Made by a program: the position numbers and the translations under genes. Shown piece by piece: positions 39,415-49,183 of a DNA stretch of 64,000 nt (position 1 is its first letter; each line of letters starts with the position of its first letter). The notes below the pieces were generated by a model. That model was given only the letters and a program-made list of their open reading frames with translations, did not search any database and was not told where the DNA came from. Location of the stretch: positions 598,853-662,852 of the forward strand of contig JAJPKA010000018.1 in assembly GCA_021323945.1 (NCBI GenBank). Direction: 5' to 3'. The stretch is from Pseudomonadota bacterium. Its GTDB lineage: Bacteria > Desulfobacterota > Binatia > Binatales > Binataceae.

Positions 39415-40380
39415 ATGTTTAAGGCACGAAGCTTTGACGTTCCCAGGGATAAGGCTCAACGTTCGCTGGATATGCCTCCAGCCGATGCACAATCCATCCA
39501 ACGCAAAAGTTTCGTCGCGCTCGAATTTCGTGTGGTTCGAGGAAAAGAGGACGATGCCGCCGGGATTTTGATTGCCCATGGAGCACTTGGCTGCGAAGTC
39601 ATCAGCATCAAGCGCCCTACCCCGGCCGGCAAGAAGCAAAAGCCCGAGCTTATCCTGCGCACCTATTTTGAGCGGATCAGCGCTTCGACGATCGACCGGC
39701 TTACGAATCAACTGACCGCGGCTGGAATGATAGCTGGCGCCTCAGCACCAAGACCGCAAGCGGTAGTCGACCCAGGATGGGCCACCATGTGGCAACAGCG
39801 CTTCACCCCAGTTCCGGTCGGCGAGCGTCTGCTCATCGTGCCGCCCTGGTACCGCAACAGGAATACAAAGCGGTTGCCAATCGTTATCCGACCAGGTCAA
39901 GCCTTCGGTACCGGCCATCATCCGTCAACCGCACTGACACTGAGAGCGATTGAGCGCCTCTGCACTGAGCAACGAATAATCGACGCGCTCGATGTCGGGA
40001 CTGGTTCGGGAATCCTGTCGATCGCGATGGTGAAACTCGGGGTGCCCAAGGTGATCGCGATCGATATCGACTCAGCCGCTCTCGTCAACGCCAAAGAGAA
40101 TGCACAGCTCAATCGGGTCTCCGGCCGGATTCGCTTTTCAATGATGCCGCTCGCTAATCTGTCCGGCAGGTTCGGCCTGGTCGCGGCCAATATTCTGGGT
40201 CCGACCCTGATCGGCCTGGCCGCCGATCTGAAGCGGAAGCTTCGCCGCGGCGCTTACCTTGTGCTCGCTGGTATCTTGCAGCGCGAGGTTGATGCTGTCG
40301 TTCGGGTTTACCAGGATGATCTCGCCTGTGTCGACGTGCAACATCAAGGAGTTTGGGCCACTCTCGTTTTCCAGAAATGA
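39415..40380 (+). CDS. prmA: ribosomal protein L11 methyltransferase PrmA
   Basis: Trimethylates ribosomal protein L11 with S-adenosylmethionine. From the ATG at 39415 (AGGAG nine bases upstream) it has 321 residues, slightly longer than usual (about 295) owing to a polar N-terminal extension of about 30 residues. The diagnostic linker motif FGTGHHPSTALTLRAIERL and SAM motif DVGTGSGILSIAMVKLG are present, followed by AIDIDSAALVNAKENAQLN and LVAANILGPTLIGLA. A GTG nine codons earlier is less likely. The stop overlaps the rsmE start. Confidence 0.93.
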   Translation: MFKARSFDVPRDKAQRSLDMPPADAQSIQRKSFVALEFRVVRGKEDDAAGILIAHGALGCEVISIKRPTPAGKKQKPELILRTYFERISASTIDRLTNQLTAAGMIAGASAPRPQAVVDPGWATMWQQRFTPVPVGERLLIVPPWYRNRNTKRLPIVIRPGQAFGTGHHPSTALTLRAIERLCTEQRIIDALDVGTGSGILSIAMVKLGVPKVIAIDIDSAALVNAKENAQLNRVSGRIRFSMMPLANLSGRFGLVAANILGPTLIGLAADLKRKLRRGAYLVLAGILQREVDAVVRVYQDDLACVDVQHQGVWATLVFQK

Positions 40381-41147
40381 AAACTCCACCGCGCTTTGTG
40401 ATCGGCGATGACGCCATTCACGGCAGAGGCGGGCGAATTGTGCAAGTTACCGGGCGTGAACTCCATCATATGCGCGACGTACTGCGGCTGCCTGTCGGAG
40501 CAGACATCGTGCTGGTCTGCACGGCTGGAGGCGAATATCCCGGACGCATCATTGGCTATGGGACCGATGCTGCGATTGTCAGGATCGCGCCAGCCCTGAC
40601 GCAGCCGGCAACCGTCCTGCCGCGTCTGATTCTCGCGGCAGGAATACTAAAGACGGCGCGAATGAACATGCTTGTGGAAAAAGCCGCCGAATTGAACGCG
40701 GCCGAATTCTGGCCGCTAACATGCGCCCGCTCCGTGGTGCGCGAACCGAGCTCGGGTCGCCGAGAACGTTGGTGGCGGATTTCGCTGGCGGCTGTCAAAC
40801 AGAGCCAAAGATCCGCCACGATGGAGGTCCACGACGCCGTTGACGTGATGACGATGCTCAAGCAAATACCCCATGCGGCGTTCCGCATCGTATGCCTACG
40901 CGGCGGAGCTCCCCTCGCCACAGTTCTGCAACCTCTGGGTGATGACCTGAAAGCCCCTCCTGCTATAGTTTTGGCCGTTGGCCCTGAGGGCGATTTCACA
41001 GATGAAGAGATCGCCGCGTTGCGCTCCGCAGGTTTCGTTGCCGCAGCACTCGGCCAAAACCGTCTGCGCAGCGAGACGGCCGCTTTGGCAGCATTGAGCG
41101 TCACGGCCGCTTTTCTGGCCGCGCGGCAGGAGAGAAAGCCCGGCTAG
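40377..41147 (+). CDS. rsmE: 16S rRNA (uracil-1498-N3)-methyltransferase RsmE
   Basis: SPOUT-class methyltransferase that modifies U1498 of 16S rRNA. The 256 residues match the family (about 245). The N-terminal PUA-like part contains GRELHHMRDVLRLPVGADIVL. The SPOUT core has AVGPEGDFTDEEIAALRSAGF and LGQNRLRSETAALAAL, the knot region that binds SAM. The ATG at 40377 overlaps the prmA stop (ATGA). prmA-rsmE adjacency is common in many bacteria. Confidence 0.95.
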   Translation: MKTPPRFVIGDDAIHGRGGRIVQVTGRELHHMRDVLRLPVGADIVLVCTAGGEYPGRIIGYGTDAAIVRIAPALTQPATVLPRLILAAGILKTARMNMLVEKAAELNAAEFWPLTCARSVVREPSSGRRERWWRISLAAVKQSQRSATMEVHDAVDVMTMLKQIPHAAFRIVCLRGGAPLATVLQPLGDDLKAPPAIVLAVGPEGDFTDEEIAALRSAGFVAAALGQNRLRSETAALAALSVTAAFLAARQERKPG

Positions 41148-41290
41148 CTGCGCTTAACCATCATACGGCAGTCGAGCCTGCGAGGAGTCGAGCGCGTTTG
41201 CGCAACCAATACCCTGAGCTGACAAGTTTGTGACAGTCAAAGCCATTGATTTCCAAAGCCTGAAGACGGGTCGAAACGAAATTGAAGCCG

Positions 41291-42241
41291 GTGAAAAAAA
41301 GGTTTGCCTTTGTGATGGATCCGCTGGAGAACGTGCTGCCCGACAAAGACACCACGTTCGCTTTCATGCTGGAGTCCCTCGCCCGTGGGCACGAGCTCTA
41401 TCATCTCGGGCTCAAGGATCTTTTTACCCTTAATAACCGGGTATTTGGGCGGGCTCGACGATGCCTGGTCATGCGCGAGACGCCCCACTTTCGTTTCCTG
41501 GACAGTGGCGTCGACTACCCGCTTGAAGATTTTTCGGCGATCTTCATGCGTAAGGACCCGCCGGCTGACGCCGCCTATCTGTATGCGACGATGTTGCTAA
41601 GTCTTACCGATCGTCGGTGCACGTTCATCCTTAATGAGCCCGCCGGGCTGCGCGAAGCGAACGAAAAGCTCTATTCACTGAATTTCCCTGAAGCCATTCC
41701 TCCAACCATCGTCACCTACGAAATAGCCCGGCTCAAACAATTCATGGCCGAACAAGGTGGGGAAATGATCGTCAAGCCGCTGGACGGACATGGTGGCGAG
41801 GGAGTGTTCCATGCTCATAGCGGTGACCGCAATTTGAATGCAATTCTCGAAACTGTGACGCATTTCGAGACCCGCCCTATTATGGCTCAGCGCTACCTCC
41901 CTGAGATACGTCATGGTGATAAGCGCTTATTGGTCCTCAATGGCGAGCCGCTGGGTTGCACGTTACGGGTGCCGCGTGACGACGAGCATCGCGGCAACAT
42001 CCATGTCGGCGGCAATTGCGTCAAGGCCGAGATTACTGAACGCGATCGCGAAATTTGCCGGATTTTGAAACCGCGTCTGGAACGCGATGGGCTCTATTTC
42101 GTCGGACTGGACATTATCGGCAGCTATCTTACCGAGGTGAACGTCACTAGTCCGACCGGTATTCAGGAAATCGACCGCCTCAATGGAGTCAACCTCGAAG
42201 CCAAGGTCATTGATTTTGTCGAATCTAGGGTGCCGCGATAG
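41291..42241 (+). CDS. gshB: glutathione synthetase GshB
   Basis: Joins gamma-glutamylcysteine and glycine with ATP, the last step of glutathione synthesis. The 316 residues match the family. FAFVMDPLENVLPDKDTTFAF lies at the N-terminus, the ATP-grasp region contains MIVKPLDGHGGEGVF, and NVTSPTGIQEIDRLNGVNLE is the signature C-terminal motif. The start is uncertain: GTG at 41291 is preferred because homologues begin just before the FVMDP strand, while TTG at 41282 also fits. Neither has a strong ribosome site. Confidence 0.93.
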   Translation: MKKRFAFVMDPLENVLPDKDTTFAFMLESLARGHELYHLGLKDLFTLNNRVFGRARRCLVMRETPHFRFLDSGVDYPLEDFSAIFMRKDPPADAAYLYATMLLSLTDRRCTFILNEPAGLREANEKLYSLNFPEAIPPTIVTYEIARLKQFMAEQGGEMIVKPLDGHGGEGVFHAHSGDRNLNAILETVTHFETRPIMAQRYLPEIRHGDKRLLVLNGEPLGCTLRVPRDDEHRGNIHVGGNCVKAEITERDREICRILKPRLERDGLYFVGLDIIGSYLTEVNVTSPTGIQEIDRLNGVNLEAKVIDFVESRVPR

Positions 42242-42622
42242 CTCGACAAGTCAGCAGAGGTCCTATTCCAGGACCGTCGCGATTACTGGAATCCGAAGTC
42301 CATCGCATCCCTGACGCATCAGCTGGCCAAGTGCGCCGACTTCCACAATCGCCACCGCTACTGCTGCGGAGTCATAAATCAGTTCAGGCTCCGTGAAGCC
42401 TGTCCTCTGAGCGCGTCCTCGTGAACAGGATCCGGCAGTTTGGCGCCGGCACCAGCCTCGCCATTGAGGAATTTTGCCCCATCAACTGTTGTGACCGTGG
42501 AAAAATCGAACAAATGATCGATTTCACGCGCCGAAGATGCAGCGATTCTCAATCAGGCGATTTTGGTACAGCTCGTGCGGAGCCAACCGCGAACACTTCA
42601 GTTTGGAAAACGGCTTTGTTGG
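42242..42622. other. intergenic region upstream of efflux operon
   Basis: About 380 bases after gshB. No recognisable gene or operator is seen. The frame starting at 42421 is out of phase with the TolC-like gene and lacks family resemblance. Confidence 0.35.
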
Positions 42623-43879
42623 ATGAAGTCAGCTGGGCGGAGGATCCAATTCTTCTGGGTAGTGCCGTGCGCTTTCGGATTGCTGCTTACCCTCCCATCC
42701 ACGCTACTCGCAGAGGAAATAACCCTCGATCAGGCAGTTGCGATCGCGGTTGAGAAAAACCCCGACCTCGCGGCAGTGCGCAACGAACTTCTCCTCGCTC
42801 GCAGCGAGGTGCAGCGTGCCAACTACGTAAGCCAGTTTAATCCCGAGTTGCTGAGCGAAGGCAACTATCGCGATCGTGCCGGCCATTCAAGCTCACAGGA
42901 GTGGCGCGGCCGGTTACTCCAACAATTGGAGATCTTTGGTCAGCCAGCGCTGCGGCGCCGGTCGGCGGCTTTCGGCTACCAAACTGCCCAGGCCAATGTC
43001 GCCAACCAGATTAGGCTGCTCACCGCGGTTGTGCGAATGACTTTTTTTGAAGCAGTCCGCGAGCGGCGTCGGAGCGCATTGCTGGAGGAGGTCGAAGCGC
43101 TCGATCATCGATTGGTCGATGCCGCGCGAGCTCGTTTTGAGGCTGGCGAAATAGGGCAAATCGATCTCAACCTAAGTCGCGTGCGTTACGGTGAGAGCCG
43201 GCGCGCCCGGATCGAAGCAATGGAGGCTTATCGCCTCCGGCGTTCGAGTCTTGGCCGTTTGCTCGGCAATGCCGTGGGCCCCGAACCCGAACCAGCCGGC
43301 GACCTCGAGGTTGCGCCGTTGAAAGCCAATCTTGACACTTTACTTGCCGCGGCACGGATTCATCGGCCGGATCTGCAAGCTGCTCTGAGCGAAATTTCCC
43401 GGCTCCGCACCGAGGCACAGTTAAATCGAAGACTGACTTTGCCCAATCCGACGGTTGGTCCTTTTTTCGGCCACGAGCAATCGAACGAGCGATTTATCGG
43501 TTTCGCCGTTGGATTCTCGTTGCCCCTCTTTAATCGCAGACAGGCAGAAACGACTGCGATTCAAGCTCGTCTGAACCAGGCACAACAGACGCTGCGGGCA
43601 ACTGAATTGAACATCGATCATGAAGTGCGCGACGCCTACAGCCGCTTTCTTGCCGCCGAGCAGGAACTACGTGCCAGTAGAGAGGACGTGGTCGTCCCGG
43701 CACGTGACAGCCTCGGCCTGCTCGAGGATGCCTTCAAGGCCGGCAAACTTGATCTGTTGAGCGTTTCAGTCGCAGAGCGCCAAGCCTTTGAAGCGCGAAT
43801 AGGTTATCTCGATGCCTGGTTCAACCTGATGTCGGCCAAGGTAGCGCTTGAGCTGGCAGTGGGTGGGGAGTCATGGTGA
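42623..43879 (+). CDS. TolC-family outer-membrane channel of RND efflux system
   Basis: Outer-membrane exit duct. From the ATG at 42623 it has 418 residues with a clean signal peptide (hydrophobic core FFWVVPCAFGLLLTL, cleavage likely after LLA). The mature chain has the long alpha-helical repeats of the TolC/CzcC family: EITLDQAVAIAVEKNPDLAAVRNEL opens repeat 1, and a second helical repeat begins near RIHRPDLQAALSEI. The stop overlaps the adaptor gene start by seven bases, so the three efflux genes are one operon. Confidence 0.9.
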   Translation: MKSAGRRIQFFWVVPCAFGLLLTLPSTLLAEEITLDQAVAIAVEKNPDLAAVRNELLLARSEVQRANYVSQFNPELLSEGNYRDRAGHSSSQEWRGRLLQQLEIFGQPALRRRSAAFGYQTAQANVANQIRLLTAVVRMTFFEAVRERRRSALLEEVEALDHRLVDAARARFEAGEIGQIDLNLSRVRYGESRRARIEAMEAYRLRRSSLGRLLGNAVGPEPEPAGDLEVAPLKANLDTLLAAARIHRPDLQAALSEISRLRTEAQLNRRLTLPNPTVGPFFGHEQSNERFIGFAVGFSLPLFNRRQAETTAIQARLNQAQQTLRATELNIDHEVRDAYSRFLAAEQELRASREDVVVPARDSLGLLEDAFKAGKLDLLSVSVAERQAFEARIGYLDAWFNLMSAKVALELAVGGESW

Positions 43880-45018
43880 GAACTCTTTGCTGTTTGATTC
43901 TGTTGGCTGCCTCCCCGCTGCTGGCCAGCGTCTCAGTCGCAGCTCAGCCTCCGCCTCAATTCATACACGTCAAGAGCTCGTCAAAGGTCTTGCGTGACCT
44001 GGTCTTGGCGCCGGTTATCCGAAAGCCGGTGACCGCACGCGTCACAGCGACCGCCATAGTTGAGCCCGATGCTGCTGCAGTCGCTCAAATAACCAGTCAG
44101 ATCCCAGCGCGTGTCGTACGACTAGTCGCGGAGCTTGGTCAGGCTGTTCGCCCCGGGGAGCCGCTGGTCATTCTAAGCAGTATCGAACTCGGTCAAGCCA
44201 AGACCGAGTATCTAAAGGCCCGTTCGCTGGAGGCGATCACCAATCAACATCTCCAGCGAGAAGAGGCGCTCTTCGCCAAGAAAATCACGCCAATGAAAGA
44301 TCTGCTCGAGGCTCGAGCACAACATGACACTGCGCTAGCGGAATACCAAACCGCGCGAGAGAGACTTCGCCTGCTGATACCGGCCTCGCAGATCAACCAT
44401 CTCCAATGGTCCCGCAACGGCGAACCACTGTCAGATTTTGCACTGACCTCGCCGATCGCGGGCACGCTGGTCAAACGCGACCTCTCAATTGGAGCCATGA
44501 TCGATCGCGACCGTCCCCCTCCCCTCGAAGTGATTAATCTCGAGCGGGTCTGGGTCATTGCCAATGTTTTCGAGCACGACCTCGGGCGTATCAAAACCGG
44601 CGATCAGGCCGACGTTACCGTCGTTGCCTACGGCGATCGGGTCTTTTCGGGGCAAATTACTTATATTGGCGACGAGGTTGATCGCACCACTCGCGCAGTC
44701 CGAACTCGAATCGAGGTACCTAATCCAGAACACCTGCTGAAGCCCGGAATGTTTGCTAAAGCCGCGATCGCCGCCCGCAACTCGCGCGAGGTGGTCGTCG
44801 CTCCCGAGTCGGCGATCTATCGGGTTAACGGCCATCCAGTCGTGTTTCGCGCCGCGGGCAATGACGGATTTGAGGTCCGGCCGGTCGAGCTGGGCCGCCG
44901 GGGAAACGGCGAAGTTGAGATTGTCGCGGGCCTGGAGGCCGGTGACAGGGTGGTCGCGAAAGGAGGACTCGAGCTCAAAAGTCTCATCTCAAACAGCGCC
45001 GCCAACCAGGAGCGTTGA
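43873..45018 (+). CDS. RND efflux periplasmic adaptor (membrane fusion protein)
   Basis: Links the inner-membrane pump to the TolC-like duct. The 381 residues begin with a signal peptide (LCCLILLAASPLLASVSVAA). The barrel-sandwich half-motif PARVVRLVAELGQAVRPGEPLV is near residues 77-98 and a helical hairpin follows. The beta-barrel contains ERVWVIANVFEHDLGRIKTGDQADVTV, and the membrane-proximal end has LEAGDRVVAKGGLEL. It resembles CzcB/CusB adaptors but lacks the Met- or His-rich N-terminal metal motif, so the substrate metal is not clear. Confidence 0.92.
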   Translation: MVRTLCCLILLAASPLLASVSVAAQPPPQFIHVKSSSKVLRDLVLAPVIRKPVTARVTATAIVEPDAAAVAQITSQIPARVVRLVAELGQAVRPGEPLVILSSIELGQAKTEYLKARSLEAITNQHLQREEALFAKKITPMKDLLEARAQHDTALAEYQTARERLRLLIPASQINHLQWSRNGEPLSDFALTSPIAGTLVKRDLSIGAMIDRDRPPPLEVINLERVWVIANVFEHDLGRIKTGDQADVTVVAYGDRVFSGQITYIGDEVDRTTRAVRTRIEVPNPEHLLKPGMFAKAAIAARNSREVVVAPESAIYRVNGHPVVFRAAGNDGFEVRPVELGRRGNGEVEIVAGLEAGDRVVAKGGLELKSLISNSAANQER

Positions 45019-45062
45019 AAGGGCACTGAGCAATTTGACTGGTTGGTGAGGACAGCGTAAGC

Positions 45063-48000
45063 ATGGCGGCCAAAATTTTCGACGCAGCGCTGCAAAACCG
45101 CTTGATGACGTTCATCCTGATCGTCGTGTTTGTCGCGCTCGGGCTGCGCGCGATGGTGCAGCTGCCGATCGACGCCTCGCCCGATGTCACCCCCAATGTA
45201 GTTCAGATAGTTACTGACGCGCCCGGCCTTGGTGCCGCCGAAGTCGAGAACCTCATCACTTTTCCAATCGAGGTCGCTATGCGTGGACTGCCCGGCATCA
45301 AGGAGATTCGCTCGGTCTCCCGCTTCGGGCTCTCATCCGTTCAAGTTTATTTTCGCGAGCAACTCGACACTTATTTTGTGCGCCGACTGGTAATGGAACG
45401 CTTACCGGAGGCTGCCGCGACTATTCCTCCTGGTTACGGACCGCCACAGATGACTCCAGTTTCGACCGGGCTCGGTGAGATTTTTCAATTCGAGGTCTTG
45501 GATCCGCACCGCTCGCCGATGGAGTTGCGTTCATTGCTCGACTGGCGCATTGCTCCCCGCCTCAAAGAGGTCCCCGGTGTCGTCGAGATCAACAGTTTCG
45601 GCGGTGAGCTCAAGACCTACGAAGTAGAGCTGCGCCCGGAAGCGCTGGTCGCTTACAAACTCACACTGGCCGAAGTATTCCATGCGCTACAGAAAAATAA
45701 CCTCAGCGCCGGCGGCGGTTACATCGTCCATAATGGCGAGCAGGAGGTGATCCGCGGTGCTGGCCTCGTCACCAATCTGACAGACATTGGCAACATTGTC
45801 GTCGCTACTCGAAATGAAGTTCCCGTTTATATTCGCAATCTCGGCAGGGTCACCTTTGCACCGATGTTGCGGCAGGGAGCGGTGACACGTGACGGCAAAG
45901 GTGAAACCGTCGCCGGGATTGTAATGCTACTGATTGGTGAAAACTCGCGCACGGTTGTTGACCAGGTCAAGGCCAAGCTTCGCGAGATTGAACCGACTTT
46001 GCCGAAAGGTGTGAAAATTGTTCCCTACTATGATCGTGCCGAACTGATTCGGCGCACGATCAACACTGTTGCTCACAATTTGGCCGAGGGCGCAATTCTG
46101 GTTTCGCTACTGCTTTTTGTCTTTCTCGGCGACTTTCGCGCCGCCCTAATCGTCGCTTCCGTCATCCCGCTATCGATGCTGGCCGCCTTCATCGGCATGA
46201 ATTGGATGGGCGTATCAGGCAATCTGATGAGCCTGGGGGCAATCGATTTCGGCCTGATCGTCGACGGCTCGGTAGTGATGATCGAGAATATATGTCATCA
46301 CCTGGCGCATGATCCTCAAACCAAGCGCTCGATGGTCCGTCAGGTATTTGAAGCAGGACATGAGGTTCTACGGCCTATCGTTTTTGCCATCGGCATCATC
46401 ATCGTGGTTTATCTGCCTATCCTCAGTTTCCAGGAGGTCGAGGGCAAGATGTTTCGTCCAATGGCCTTAACGGTCATCTTTGCGTTGTGCGGCTCTTTGC
46501 TCTTCGCCCTCACCTACGTCCCGGTAATGGCGTCAGTCTTTCTGAAGCAGGGTGTTGCGCAGGAGCCCTGGATCGTGCGCCAATGCAGTCGAATTCATGA
46601 ACGGCTGCGCCAGCTTACAATGACCTGGCCCCGAGCGGTCGTACTCGTCACCGCGGCGATACTTGCTGTCAGTCTGATCGCAGCGCCTTTTCTGGGCAGT
46701 GAGTTCATACCGACTTTGGATGAGGGCACGGTTAATCTCGACGTAATGCAGACACCGAGCATTTCCCTGGAAGAGGCCATTGCCAATTCCACTGAGGCCG
46801 AAAAGGCGCTGCTCGAATTGCCTGAAGTAACCCGAGTGGTCAGTAGAATCGGCCGTCCGGAAATCGCTACGGCGCCAAACGGGCCGGATGAGAGCGATGT
46901 CTATGTCTTCCTCAAACCGCGAGCACAATGGCAGGTTAAGAGCAAGGAGCAACTGATCGAGCAGATCGACCAAAAGCTGCGCGAGCGTGTGCCCGGGATG
47001 AGCGTCGCCTTTTCGCAGCCAATAGAGGCTCGCATTAATGACATGATCTCCGGCATCAAGGGCGACGTCGCAATCCACATCTATGGTGACAAGCTCGACC
47101 GCATGATGGCGCTGGGTACCAGGATAATGCAGATTCTGGGCTCGTTGCCCGGCGCCGCCGACGTCAAAATGATCCCCCGCAGCGGGCTTACCTCGGTCAA
47201 CATCGAGATAGATCGCGGCGCAGTAGCGAGATATGGCATCAATGCCTCTGATGTGCTGGACGCCATTGAGACCATCGGCGGTCACGTGGTCGGCCAGGTG
47301 GTTGAGGGTCAGGCTCGCTATCCGCTCCAGGTCCGCTTCGAAGAGACTGCGCGGCAGAATCTCGATCAGCTGCAAAATATCAGTGTGGCTTCACCGGCCG
47401 GCGCTCTCATCCCACTCGCACAACTCGCGAAGATCAGCGTAACCGAAGGTCCAGTCGCCATTTGGCGTAACAATCTCAGTCGGCGCGTGACGGTTGCCGC
47501 GAACGTGCGCGGCACCGATTTGGGCAGTTTTGTGGCGGCGGCCAGGTCTGCGCTCGCGAAGCAGGTGCAACTGCCGCAGGGATGGTGGCTGGAATGGGGT
47601 GGCCAATACGAAAATCTTGAGCGCGCCTGGAACCGGCTGATGCTGCTCGTTCCGGCCGCCCTCCTTTTAATCCTGGTGTTGCTTTACAATACGTTCTCGT
47701 CGATGCGCCTGGCACTGCTTATCTTTGGTAATGTGCTGTCAGGGGCAAGTGGAGGGATCTTCGCGCTCTTGCTTCGCGGCTTGACGTTCTCGATTACCGC
47801 GGGAGTGGGTTTCATTACGTTGTTCGGCGTGTCGGTGCTTAACGGCGTGGTACTGGTGTCCGAGATCAATCGACTCTGGGAGGCCGGCGCCAATATCGAT
47901 GAGGCAATCGGGTCCGCTTCGCGCTACCGTCTGCGACCTATTCTAATGGCCTCGCTCGTGGCGCTGTTCGGCTTCATCCCGATGGCCATTTCCCACTCTT

Positions 48001-48155
48001 CGGGAGCCGAGGTACAGCGGCCGCTCGCCACCGTGGTAATCGGTGGATTGATGACTTCGATGCCATTCACTCTATACGTGATCCCGATCCTCTATCGGTG
48101 GATTACACCTCAGAGCGATTCACCATCCGCGCCTACGAGTATCTCGACCGATTAG
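45063..48155 (+). CDS. CzcA/CusA-type heavy-metal RND efflux pump
   Basis: Proton-driven inner-membrane transporter of 1030 residues (CzcA family about 1040). It has the N-terminal helix MTFILIVVFVALGLRAM, the porter domain containing PGLGAAEVENLITFPIE and GLPGIKEIRSVSRFGLSSV, and the HME-family proton relay AIDFGLIVDGSVVMIEN near residue 394. The second half mirrors this with SGASGGIFALLLRG, and the chain ends VIGGLMTSMPFTLYVIPILY. The DFG-x3-DG signature separates heavy-metal pumps from drug pumps, but metal choice cannot be read with confidence. Downstream two-component genes may regulate it. Confidence 0.93.
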   Translation: MAAKIFDAALQNRLMTFILIVVFVALGLRAMVQLPIDASPDVTPNVVQIVTDAPGLGAAEVENLITFPIEVAMRGLPGIKEIRSVSRFGLSSVQVYFREQLDTYFVRRLVMERLPEAAATIPPGYGPPQMTPVSTGLGEIFQFEVLDPHRSPMELRSLLDWRIAPRLKEVPGVVEINSFGGELKTYEVELRPEALVAYKLTLAEVFHALQKNNLSAGGGYIVHNGEQEVIRGAGLVTNLTDIGNIVVATRNEVPVYIRNLGRVTFAPMLRQGAVTRDGKGETVAGIVMLLIGENSRTVVDQVKAKLREIEPTLPKGVKIVPYYDRAELIRRTINTVAHNLAEGAILVSLLLFVFLGDFRAALIVASVIPLSMLAAFIGMNWMGVSGNLMSLGAIDFGLIVDGSVVMIENICHHLAHDPQTKRSMVRQVFEAGHEVLRPIVFAIGIIIVVYLPILSFQEVEGKMFRPMALTVIFALCGSLLFALTYVPVMASVFLKQGVAQEPWIVRQCSRIHERLRQLTMTWPRAVVLVTAAILAVSLIAAPFLGSEFIPTLDEGTVNLDVMQTPSISLEEAIANSTEAEKALLELPEVTRVVSRIGRPEIATAPNGPDESDVYVFLKPRAQWQVKSKEQLIEQIDQKLRERVPGMSVAFSQPIEARINDMISGIKGDVAIHIYGDKLDRMMALGTRIMQILGSLPGAADVKMIPRSGLTSVNIEIDRGAVARYGINASDVLDAIETIGGHVVGQVVEGQARYPLQVRFEETARQNLDQLQNISVASPAGALIPLAQLAKISVTEGPVAIWRNNLSRRVTVAANVRGTDLGSFVAAARSALAKQVQLPQGWWLEWGGQYENLERAWNRLMLLVPAALLLILVLLYNTFSSMRLALLIFGNVLSGASGGIFALLLRGLTFSITAGVGFITLFGVSVLNGVVLVSEINRLWEAGANIDEAIGSASRYRLRPILMASLVALFGFIPMAISHSSGAEVQRPLATVVIGGLMTSMPFTLYVIPILYRWITPQSDSPSAPTSISTD

Positions 48156-49183
48156 AAGTTTCAATTCGGTTTGAAATCGCTGTCCAAACCGGTTGTGGCG
48201 AAAACCAACAGGGTTTTTGGCAAAATGCCCCGATAGCCGTATCGCCCCGCATATCAAGCGCGGCTTGAAGCCAAAGATCGCGCCGGCTTGCTGGCCCACC
48301 GTTTGCTTCCACAGCTTCTTGCCCTGCCCCTGAGACGCCGCGCTACCAGCATACTCCTCCCAGGTGCTGTGGCGCGGCGCTCCTCTTTCAAATTGCGCTT
48401 GAATCTTGAACCGCAGTGCAACGGAGGCTTGCGACGCGAGCCGTATAGACGGCCATTCAGGCGTCCGACTCGAGGCGGCTCGCCACAAAGAAGGAGCGGA
48501 GGGTGTGTCCAACGCTGAGATCGACACTCCGTCGACCCTGGTAAGGAGAAAGGCAATACAGCTGGCGAAGCCGCCAAAAGACCAGACCGCCAGCTAAACA
48601 CTTGCGCAGGCTTTACAAATTAATCGCAGAGGAGCGATTGAAGAAGGTGGGGGAAGCCAGAGCGCCTGCGATTTAGAACATAAGGACGATTTGTTTGAAT
48701 CTCAGTGACTCTGAGGAGAAGGCGTCCCCCACGGCCTCTGAAACGGAGCACCAATCGTGCCATCCATGGTAAGGGTGCTCCGGGAGCTTGACTTGGTGCT
48801 TTGCGCCTTTTTTGATCGGCGTGTAGTTCGAGTTGTGGAGAGACGCTACAAGTGGTGTGGCAATTTGACGCACTGAGCAGAAACGAGCTGGACCGTGCCC
48901 GCTACAGCAGGCTAGCTCAAAGCAGCGTGGCTGACCATGGGCCGCGTCGCCGAGCCCACTATTCGCAGGATTAGGCGTCAGAACCGGCAACTCACTGGCG
49001 TTTCAGCCGACGTCTAGGCTTTCGTGCCTTTGAAGACTCATGCCGAGCTCGGCCCAGGATTTGTATTCAGACAAGCATGAAGTACACGAGAACGAGAGTT
49101 ACGCAATCCGCTTTCGGTCAACTGCTACGGCGAGCCGTTCGAAGCAAACTGTGTATCAGCCGGTCTGAAACCGCGCTTAAAAT
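48156..49183. other. 1 kb stretch without a convincing gene
   Basis: Separates the efflux operon from the histidine kinase. Frames at 48120-48527 (minus) and 48673-48990 (minus) have biased composition and no family resemblance. I see no clear terminator. The region may hold the promoter for the two-component genes. Confidence 0.4.

Noticed and set aside
46533-47375. Minus-strand frame of 280 codons
   Set aside because: Antisense to the CzcA-type pump gene.
48673-48990. 105-codon minus-strand frame between efflux and kinase genes
   Set aside because: Cys/His/Pro-rich composition without motif, and no ribosome site.
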